Below, one piece after another: positions 1-5,265 of a stretch of 5,265 nt of DNA; position 1 is the first letter of the stretch, and each line of letters begins with the position of its first letter. A program made the translations under genes and the position numbers. This DNA is from Bacteroidota bacterium. GTDB taxonomy: Bacteria > Bacteroidota > Bacteroidia > Chitinophagales > Chitinophagaceae. The stretch lies in the NCBI GenBank assembly GCA_028877045.1, contig JAGWPQ010000321.1, forward strand, positions 1-5,265, in the 5' to 3' direction. The notes under the pieces were generated by a model that made no database searches, was not told the DNA's origin, and saw only the letters and a program-made list of their open reading frames with translations.

Positions 1-228
1 ATTTTTAATTATTTCAATGCTGTTCTGCTTTCCTTTAATTACCGCCAAACGCTTTTGCACCTTGGGTTCTGTGCGATGCTTGTATAATGTAATTCTGTCC
101 AGCGGCGAGTTAACATACAACACCCTGTTGTGTTTGCTCATCTCCTCGGCAATATTTTTACAGTTGCTGCCAATTTCAACATCCCATGGCTGCTGACCAA
201 CAATAACAATATCTCTTCCGCTAATCAT
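1..228 (-). CDS. Glycosyltransferase (GT4-like, TuaH-type N-terminus), 3' partial
   Basis: The first 76 codons of a gene that runs off the left edge. It starts MISGRDIVIVGQQPWDVEIG and continues with SNCKNIAEEMSKHNRVLYVN and SPLDRITLYK. The opening beta strand (DIVIVG), the QPWD stretch, the GSNCKNIA helix and the RVLYVNSPLDR segment match, from memory, the N-terminal Rossmann half of GT-B glycosyltransferases resembling TuaH (teichuronic acid synthesis) and its Bacteroidota relatives. It would transfer a sugar from a nucleotide donor to the growing repeat unit in the cytoplasm. The ATG at 228 is the only reasonable start: the first in-frame stop upstream is TAA at 249-247, with no ATG between. 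The leader is A/T-rich (AAAAAAAATATTTTAAC). The catalytic C-terminal half is outside the window, so donor and linkage cannot be judged. Confidence 0.8.
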   Translation of the reverse strand, partial: MISGRDIVIVGQQPWDVEIGSNCKNIAEEMSKHNRVLYVNSPLDRITLYKHRTEPKVQKRLAVIKGKQNSIEIIKN

Positions 229-229
229 G

Positions 230-337
230 TTAAAATATTTTTTTTGTTACAAGCTGCATAACAGGCATGATACTTTCGTTGCCCCTGATTCTTTCAGTGA
301 AAGAATCGCACTCTTCAACGCTTTGTTCTCTATTCAA
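230..337 (-). other. Possible tiny ORF, or C-terminal tail of the O-antigen ligase-type gene detached by a +1 frameshift
   Basis: A frame offset by +1 from the end of the ligase-type gene is open from just after a TAA near 352 down to a TAA at 232-230. That TAA lies one base before the ATG of the next glycosyltransferase. From a possible TTG start at 337 it would encode 35 residues beginning LNREQSVEECDSFTERIRG and ending MPVMQLVTKKIF. An ATG at 268 would give only the last 12. The codons look ordinary for this window, and the TTTTAACATG junction resembles the other tight junctions here. Either this is a small overlapping gene, or the ligase-type protein once continued into this frame and an indel in the A7 run (339-345) added an early stop. 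An open stretch of about 39 codons can arise by chance, so support is modest. Confidence 0.3.
287..307. repeat. Perfect inverted repeat, 9-bp arms with 3-base loop
   Basis: On the plus strand GATTCTTTC (287-295) and GAAAGAATC (299-307) are exact reverse complements around the loop AGT. The RNA from the operon strand would form the same hairpin with loop ACT. It sits in the 101-base gap between the ligase-type gene and the last glycosyltransferase. No U-run follows on either strand and the stem is AT-rich, so it does not look like a Rho-independent terminator. It could be an RNA-processing or stabilising hairpin, a protein-binding site, or chance within coding sequence. Confidence 0.5.
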
Positions 338-1847
338 CTTTTTTTGAATTTACCAATAACTCATTTTGCTCTTTATCAATTTTAAAAGCAGCAACAATCA
401 ATGCAGCCCCTAAATAAAAATTCACATTCGACGGAAACTGTACCAATGCTTCCTGCGGAAAATTGCCAATGTTCAACGCAAAAATTATCAATACGGCAGC
501 CAAACAATACGATTTCAATTCAGGATCACGGATGCTGTAAAAATTATTTATTCCTGTTTTTAAAATTATAAACATCATCACACAAAAGATAGCCAATCCT
601 ATCCAACCCAATTCAACCGTTACCCGCACATAACCACTGTCGGGCGGGAAATTTGCCAAGTACGAATTAGGCGCAAACTTTTGTCCCCATTCGCCAGTAG
701 CGCCTAAGCCGCCGCCAATAGGATGTGTCCACACAAATGGTTTGATGCGTGCCTGATTTGCTTTTCGTACCAGATACGACGGATCGTTATTGGGTTTGAA
801 TGCCGATTGAAAACGCAAAATATTTTGATTGGATGTTGGCATAACAATCAATCCAACAACAAACACTGCTGCTACGATCGAAAAAATAAAAATCTTTTTA
901 CTGAAATTAAGAATGCCATACAATATTAAAGCCGCCGGAACTAAAGGATAAGCACCGCGTGTTCCGGAATAAAGCATGTTCATCAAGTAAAACCCGATGG
1001 CAAAAACAAGTAATACTTTTTTTATGTTGTTGAGTGGCCCGGTTAACAAAGCAATGCATAATAAACTTGCCGTAACCATGTTGTAAGCAAATGTTACAGG
1101 ATCGGAGAAAATAGAAAATTTACGCCAGTGCCCCGAAATAAATAAAAGCAATTTCACATTCGGATCGTGATGAAGATATGTTTCTTCGAAACTTGTGAAA
1201 CCAAAATATTCCTGCTTAAATGCATAAGCTGCACCAATTAAACAAAGTGCTATCCACCATTTTAAAATTAACTTTATAAAAGCCTTGCTGCGGATGTTGT
1301 ACGAAAAAATGAAAAAACTCAGGGCCAGCATCGCCACTGTACGAACCGTGTAAACCCAAGCCAGCTTTGACTCTGCAGCGGGATTAATCACTTCCACAAA
1401 ATTATATCCGATCCAGATTATGATAAACCAGCTGATAGGATTATTAAAAATTTGCCAGTCTGCTTTTTTCTTTTGCTGAATAAAAATTCCCAGAATTAAT
1501 AACACCAGCATTCCATCCATCAATGTACCTAACGGAAAATTAACACCTGCTCTTCCCAAGAATGCAATGGAATACGCCATCGTTAAATAAACAAGGATGC
1601 CAAATTTCGGATATACAACCAAAGCATAAACGGCGGGTATGGCAATCATTGCAATTGCAAACAATATCGCAAAAACAATTCCAAACATAGTAACACCGAT
1701 TGCAAGAACAGTTGCCGAAAGCATTAAAAAAATAATTCCTGTAACATTATTTAATTTTTCGGTTAATACAATTCTTCTGCATGTGCTGATGAGCTTTTGC
1801 CATTTGCTTTGCGGCGGCGGGGATATGGGGATTTGCAGGTTTTCCAT
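330..1847 (-). CDS. O-antigen ligase/polymerase family (Wzy/WaaL-like) multi-pass membrane protein
   Basis: Predicted inner-membrane enzyme that polymerises lipid-linked repeat units or transfers a finished glycan at the periplasmic face. It has 505 residues. A short cytoplasmic N-terminus (ISPPPQSKWQKLISTCRR) is followed by about 12-14 hydrophobic helices spread over 36-487. A large soluble loop lies at about 337-411, as in the Wzy_C/O-antigen ligase family. Within or near it are SGTRGAY (294-300), the glycine-rich HPIGGGLGATG (375-385) and PPDSGYVRVTVELGWIG (401-417). The last matches the family pattern HNxYLxxLxExG, except that D403 stands where ligases usually have His. Next to a Wzc-like gene, polymerase (Wzy) seems more likely than lipid A-core ligase, but sequence alone does not settle this. 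The ATG at 1847 directly follows the TAA of the 47-residue gene. The TAG follows an A7 run (coding strand, 345-339), which leaves the true C-terminus open to question. Confidence 0.82.
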   Translation of the reverse strand: MENLQIPISPPPQSKWQKLISTCRRIVLTEKLNNVTGIIFLMLSATVLAIGVTMFGIVFAILFAIAMIAIPAVYALVVYPKFGILVYLTMAYSIAFLGRAGVNFPLGTLMDGMLVLLILGIFIQQKKKADWQIFNNPISWFIIIWIGYNFVEVINPAAESKLAWVYTVRTVAMLALSFFIFSYNIRSKAFIKLILKWWIALCLIGAAYAFKQEYFGFTSFEETYLHHDPNVKLLLFISGHWRKFSIFSDPVTFAYNMVTASLLCIALLTGPLNNIKKVLLVFAIGFYLMNMLYSGTRGAYPLVPAALILYGILNFSKKIFIFSIVAAVFVVGLIVMPTSNQNILRFQSAFKPNNDPSYLVRKANQARIKPFVWTHPIGGGLGATGEWGQKFAPNSYLANFPPDSGYVRVTVELGWIGLAIFCVMMFIILKTGINNFYSIRDPELKSYCLAAVLIIFALNIGNFPQEALVQFPSNVNFYLGAALIVAAFKIDKEQNELLVNSKKVE

Positions 1848-1991
1848 TTATGGCAACAGCATTAATAAGTAAAAAAAAATGATGATACTCATTACAAAAG
1901 CAATGGCAAGCCTTCGCATTATGGCATCAATGCGTTGCTGCATCTGCTCTTTTGTGCGTTTCGCATATTTTACAGCCGGCTGTGTACTCAT
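1848..1991 (-). CDS. Small single-pass membrane protein, 47 residues, unknown function
   Basis: An open frame fills the space between the glycosyltransferase and the O-antigen ligase-type gene. Its ATG lies 3 bases after the upstream TAA, and its own TAA abuts the ATG of the next gene (TAAATG). It begins MSTQPAVKYAKRTKEQMQQR. A basic, polar, probably helical N-terminal half carries K8, K11, R12, K14, R20, R26 and R27. A hydrophobic helix at about 28-46 (AIAFVMSIIIFFYLLMLLP) reaches the C-terminus. The positive-inside rule suggests a cytoplasmic N-terminus and one membrane crossing. Its exact fit, good codon content and protein-like layout support a real gene, probably translationally coupled to both neighbours. 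I do not recognise the family. A small accessory subunit of the polymerase or glycosyltransferase is a guess from position only. A T9 tract (coding strand, 1879-1871) lies inside the membrane helix. Confidence 0.8.
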   Translation of the reverse strand: MSTQPAVKYAKRTKEQMQQRIDAIMRRLAIAFVMSIIIFFYLLMLLP

Positions 1992-1994
1992 AAA

Positions 1995-3185
1995 TTATTT
2001 TTTGATCTCTTCTAATTTTTTATCGTAAAAATGCTGCGTTGCCACCGAATGCTTATTTGCCTTTCTGACTTTCAATAACGAAAGCACCTGATAAAAAATA
2101 AATTTCGGTATGCCGCCCAGCGATTGATAAATGCGTTTATCGGTATCGGAATTAAGCAATGCAATAAAAAACCCCGTTGTGAAAATGATAAATCCGGTTA
2201 ACCAGATCAATGCTGTAAACGGATCGATGAAAACATTTATCATCATCAACAAAAAAGAAAGAATTAAAAAAATAAACAGCGGCGGACGAAGCAGTACAAA
2301 ACCAAATAAAAACTGGTTCCAGTTAAAATTAAAAATTCCTTCGGCAATTAATACAAATCCGAACCTGAAATATCTGAACCATGTATTGATCCATCTTGCC
2401 CGTTGATTGATCAGCTGATCGGATCGGGAAGTTTTTTCATCGTACACAACAGCATCCTTTGTAAAGGCGATACGGTATTTACGCGAAAGGATTTCTTTTT
2501 GTAACACCTTATCAAATCCTGCTCCGGTTATATCCAACTGTTCCAAACAATTACGGTACAATTCAACTGTGAAAGCCATTCCGGAGCCGGCCAATGTTGC
2601 CGATGAGCCAACGGCAAATAATATTTGCCCGTCGAAATAATGATAATAAATATCTCTTGCTGCATCAACACAGGCAACTGTTGTGTTTAAATTTTTTGCT
2701 TTTCGTTCGCCCTGCACGGCTGCAAAGCCTGCATCGAAATATGTGTTTAATGCATTAAGATAATCGGGTTCAACTAAATTATCACTGTCTATAATTGTTA
2801 AGCGATCATGACTTCTTTTAAACCTACGGATCGCATAAAAGTGAGAACGTGTGTTGCTGGCCAATGTTTTCTCGGGCCGCAATACAATTACTTTTTCATC
2901 ATCAAATTGCAGATTGCTTACATCGCATTTATCGGCAACAATATAAATAAGATAGTTGCTGTAATTTAATTTTAATAATGAATCGATAACAGGCGGAAGT
3001 GTTTCTGTTTGTTCGTATGCGGTTACAATAATTGCATAATCTGCTTCCGCAGAAGAATTATTTTTATGAATTGATTTTTTCTTTTTAACAAGAAAGATCA
3101 GGTACAATAAAAAAGGGAATACCAAATTAAATCCAATCAGCAATTGAAAGATGATCCATACAATATTGGCGAAAATGGCAACCAT
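1995..3185 (-). CDS. Membrane-anchored family 2 glycosyltransferase
   Basis: Predicted inverting GT-A glycosyltransferase that adds a sugar from a nucleotide-sugar donor, probably to a lipid-linked polysaccharide intermediate at the cytoplasmic face. It has 396 residues. An N-terminal membrane helix (about 8-33) is followed by a Lys-rich turn (34-37). The GT-A domain opens at about 49 with DYAIIVTAYEQTETLPPVI. The nucleotide-binding Asp region is VADKCD (84-88). The metal-binding DSD is at 133-135 and LAGSGMAF at 198-205. The likely catalytic acid is in GFDKVL (D225), where many relatives have an ED pair. QRARW (261-265) is the Q/RxxRW acceptor motif of processive-like GT2 enzymes. Two further membrane helices lie at about 292-318 and 324-344, and a hydrophobic stretch at 359-371. 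The ATG at 3185 follows the preceding TGA by 19 bases with an A-rich leader and no clear Shine-Dalgarno sequence. Sugar specificity cannot be read from the sequence. Confidence 0.9.
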   Translation of the reverse strand: MVAIFANIVWIIFQLLIGFNLVFPFLLYLIFLVKKKKSIHKNNSSAEADYAIIVTAYEQTETLPPVIDSLLKLNYSNYLIYIVADKCDVSNLQFDDEKVIVLRPEKTLASNTRSHFYAIRRFKRSHDRLTIIDSDNLVEPDYLNALNTYFDAGFAAVQGERKAKNLNTTVACVDAARDIYYHYFDGQILFAVGSSATLAGSGMAFTVELYRNCLEQLDITGAGFDKVLQKEILSRKYRIAFTKDAVVYDEKTSRSDQLINQRARWINTWFRYFRFGFVLIAEGIFNFNWNQFLFGFVLLRPPLFIFLILSFLLMMINVFIDPFTALIWLTGFIIFTTGFFIALLNSDTDKRIYQSLGGIPKFIFYQVLSLLKVRKANKHSVATQHFYDKKLEEIKK

Positions 3186-3204
3186 AATTTTTTATTTTTC
3201 CGTA

Positions 3205-5265
3205 TCACTTTTTACCATTTGATTGTTTTTTACGATTCCCCACTTTATTTAATACCCAGCCAATAAATTTATTATCTAAGCTCTTCAGGTAATTTACATC
3301 TTCATTTTTAGAAAATGAAATAGTTTGGTTGGCTTCAAAAACAGCAACTAATTTATCGCCAAAGTCAATCCACTCTTTCGATTTGTTTAAAGTGCTTAAT
3401 GCCGCTGTCTCAATAATGATGATATCAAAATTATTTTTTAATGCAGCTAATTTTTCCACAATGTTATGTGCATCGCTTAATTCCAATAATGAAATATCCC
3501 CTCCTCTTGTACCAAGGATATTTATGTTTTGCGAAGACTGAATATCGTATACCGAAATTTTATTTTGCAAAAGATCTTCCAAAAATAAAGTACTGTTTGT
3601 TGTTGATGTTATGGAAGGGTTGCTGAAATTTCCATCAATCACTAAAACTTTTTTATTGATTGATGAATAAGCATACGCCAGACTTAAAGCCAGGATTGTT
3701 TTTCCTTCCATCGGATTTAAACTGGTAAGCAATAAAATTTTATTGCCATCCATTTCGTTCCCGATCTCAAAACGTGTTGATCGCAATAATTTTTTAAACT
3801 CAGCATGATTATCCGTTTCCTCGTTCCAGATATTATTAAAATCGAGAAGAGATGTTTTAATGAAAGGAAGAAATCCCAGCACAGGTAAATTTGTTTTATC
3901 GGCCAGTTCTTTCGGAAGATGAATGGAATCGTCCAGATAAAATAAAATAAACATCAACACCATACAAAAAACAAAACTCAACACACCGCTCAAAGCTACC
4001 AGCAACATTTTTTTTGATGGTTGCTTTTGGCCGGGCATTCCTATTTCAACTTGTTTAAGTTTGATCAGGAAGTTCGACTCCATACTGGTTTGATTGAACT
4101 TCTTCAATATTTCGATATACTCTTTGCTGGCAATATCAATGGCACCTTCGTAAGATTGTATCACAGCTTCGTGCGGTACCAACATATCAAACTTTTTGTT
4201 CAGTCTATCCAATTCATTTTTTAAAGTAGAGATACCGTTCCTGGCCAGATCGAGCTGGACTTCCAAATTCATCTTTTGTAAAACAAGACTTTCTTTTGCA
4301 GCCAACGGATTTAAAATATATTTATCGGTAGAGCTATTGATCTGGGCTGTAAGAATATCTGATAACGAATCTATTTTCTTTTTATAACGAACATCGTAAT
4401 TGCTTCGCACATAATCGTCGTTCAACTGTTTTATATTATCTTTTGTAGCAATGATCTGCTGATTGATTTTGGCAAGCGTGCTTTCCAAATATTTTCTGTC
4501 CTTAGGATTAAACTTGTCATCAATGCTTTTTAAAGCACCGGTTATAGACAGAATATCTTTTTCGGCAATATCTCTTCGCGTTTCAAAATCGGCTATCTGT
4601 GCGTATAAACTTTTTGCCTGTTCGTTTAAATTAAGAACCCTGTTTTTAATTTTATATTCTTTCAACCCGTTCATCTGGGTATCCATTGCAATCCATTTTT
4701 GTTTTAGCACACTATCTAAAAAATTGGTGGCTTTAACTGAATTATCTCTGATCAGGGAAGAATAGTAATTGATAAATTCATCGGTCAAAGTATTCACAAC
4801 AAAAGCCGAAAGAACGGGAGAATCAGATTCAAATTCGATATTAATATAATCGCTGTTATTTAAGCGGAACACCGTCATTTTTTTCTTCAAACTTTTTTCA
4901 TCATAACCCATCGAAATAAGAACCTTATTCAATCCTTTCTGATCTTCATCCCACAAAGAAAGAGCCTGCCGCGATTCGTATAAACGTGTGTATACTTCCA
5001 GCGCATGTTTTCTTGCCCTATCGTTTAATTGCAGTAATAATTTACTTGGTTTTCTGTAAGGAGTATCGCTGGTAAGATCGTGAATCATGAGCAGATAAGA
5101 AACCTGATCGAGCATCTTCTTCATCTGAATACTTTGAAGAAGGTTGCTGAATTGCTGATCGATCTTTGATTCCTGCGAATTGTTATTCGATTCTATAAAT
5201 TGGTTTTGCGATTGATCGGCCAAACCCGTTGAAATTTTAGACGCCGATATATAAGTATCGGGAAG
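3205..5265 (-). CDS. Wzz/Wzc-like (GumC family) polysaccharide co-polymerase with degenerate kinase-type domain, 5' partial
   Basis: Predicted inner-membrane co-polymerase controlling chain length and export of a polysaccharide. The frame is open to the right edge: 14 codons precede the TTG at 5223, so that TTG is an internal leucine and not the start. The true start and the first membrane helix lie outside. Counting from the first visible codon (686 residues): the opening LPDTYISASKISTG resembles sequence just after the first helix of Wzz proteins. About 180-405 is helical, charged and coiled-coil-like. A proline-containing stretch (P411, P416) leads into a second membrane helix at about 419-444, followed by a cytoplasmic P-loop domain. 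GKT is at 521-523 (about 3697-3705). The Walker A' reads DGNFS (544-548) where tyrosine kinases have DxDxR, and the Walker B ends in E619 rather than Asp. The Lys-rich tail has no tyrosine cluster. The family is secure; kinase activity is doubtful. It ends in TGA, 19 bases before the next gene. Confidence 0.9.
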   Translation of the reverse strand, partial: LPDTYISASKISTGLADQSQNQFIESNNNSQESKIDQQFSNLLQSIQMKKMLDQVSYLLMIHDLTSDTPYRKPSKLLLQLNDRARKHALEVYTRLYESRQALSLWDEDQKGLNKVLISMGYDEKSLKKKMTVFRLNNSDYINIEFESDSPVLSAFVVNTLTDEFINYYSSLIRDNSVKATNFLDSVLKQKWIAMDTQMNGLKEYKIKNRVLNLNEQAKSLYAQIADFETRRDIAEKDILSITGALKSIDDKFNPKDRKYLESTLAKINQQIIATKDNIKQLNDDYVRSNYDVRYKKKIDSLSDILTAQINSSTDKYILNPLAAKESLVLQKMNLEVQLDLARNGISTLKNELDRLNKKFDMLVPHEAVIQSYEGAIDIASKEYIEILKKFNQTSMESNFLIKLKQVEIGMPGQKQPSKKMLLVALSGVLSFVFCMVLMFILFYLDDSIHLPKELADKTNLPVLGFLPFIKTSLLDFNNIWNEETDNHAEFKKLLRSTRFEIGNEMDGNKILLLTSLNPMEGKTILALSLAYAYSSINKKVLVIDGNFSNPSITSTTNSTLFLEDLLQNKISVYDIQSSQNINILGTRGGDISLLELSDAHNIVEKLAALKNNFDIIIIETAALSTLNKSKEWIDFGDKLVAVFEANQTISFSKNEDVNYLKSLDNKFIGWVLNKVGNRKKQSNGKK

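Noticed and set aside
230..268. 12-residue leader peptide (MPVMQLVTKKIF) controlling the last glycosyltransferase by attenuation
   Set aside because: No run of regulatory codons and no competing terminator hairpin follows it; the same stretch is better explained as the end of the longer open frame starting near 337.
287..307. Rho-independent terminator at the hairpin
   Set aside because: No run of T follows the stem on either strand and the stem is AT-rich, so termination is not supported.
1639..1872. Plus-strand 77-residue open frame
   Set aside because: Antisense to the ligase-type N-terminal helices and the end of the 47-residue gene; its hydrophobic stretch mirrors the membrane helices on the other strand.
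2131..2406. Plus-strand 91-residue open frame
   Set aside because: Antisense to the glycosyltransferase's C-terminal membrane region and QRARW motif; low-complexity Ile/Asn/Lys composition typical of a shadow.
3186..3204. Promoter between the co-polymerase and the family 2 glycosyltransferase
   Set aside because: Only 19 bases separate the genes, too short for a full promoter, and no -33/-7 Bacteroidota-type pair (TTTG / TAnnTTTG) was picked out across the junction.
4463..4765. Plus-strand 100-residue open frame
   Set aside because: It lies wholly opposite the coiled-coil part of the co-polymerase gene, whose domains are clear; the plus-strand translation shows no recognisable motif and looks like an antisense shadow.

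Overview
The window is a tightly packed, single-direction gene cluster for export of a surface or secreted polysaccharide. Every supportable gene lies on the minus strand, so transcription runs from the right edge to the left edge. The DNA is AT-rich, the starts have A/T-rich leaders without a convincing Shine-Dalgarno sequence, and the protein types (a GumC/Wzc-like co-polymerase, an O-antigen-ligase-type polymerase, and a QPWD/GSNCKNIA glycosyltransferase) suggest Bacteroidota, perhaps Chitinophagaceae. That placement is an inference from style, not from a marker gene.

In transcription order: (1) 5265-3205, a Wzz/Wzc-type polysaccharide co-polymerase whose N-terminus lies beyond the right edge. 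Its cytoplasmic P-loop domain lacks several residues expected of a bacterial tyrosine kinase. (2) 3185-1995, a membrane-anchored family 2 glycosyltransferase. (3) 1991-1848, a 47-residue single-pass membrane protein that fits exactly between its neighbours and is easily missed. (4) 1847-330, a multi-pass O-antigen ligase/polymerase family protein. (5) 329-229, a 101-base gap with a perfect 9-bp inverted repeat and a short open frame that ends one base before the next start. This may be a tiny gene, or a ligase tail cut off by a frameshift in an A7 run. (6) 228-1, the first 76 codons of a second glycosyltransferase of a GT4-like type, running off the left edge.

Together these fit a Wzx/Wzy-style pathway. 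The glycosyltransferases build the lipid-linked repeat unit at the inner face of the membrane, the multi-pass protein polymerises or transfers it at the periplasmic face, and the Wzc-like protein controls chain length and export. No flippase, outer-membrane export protein or promoter is visible; the last two would be expected upstream, beyond the right edge. No RNA genes, mobile elements, CRISPR arrays or clear terminators were seen.
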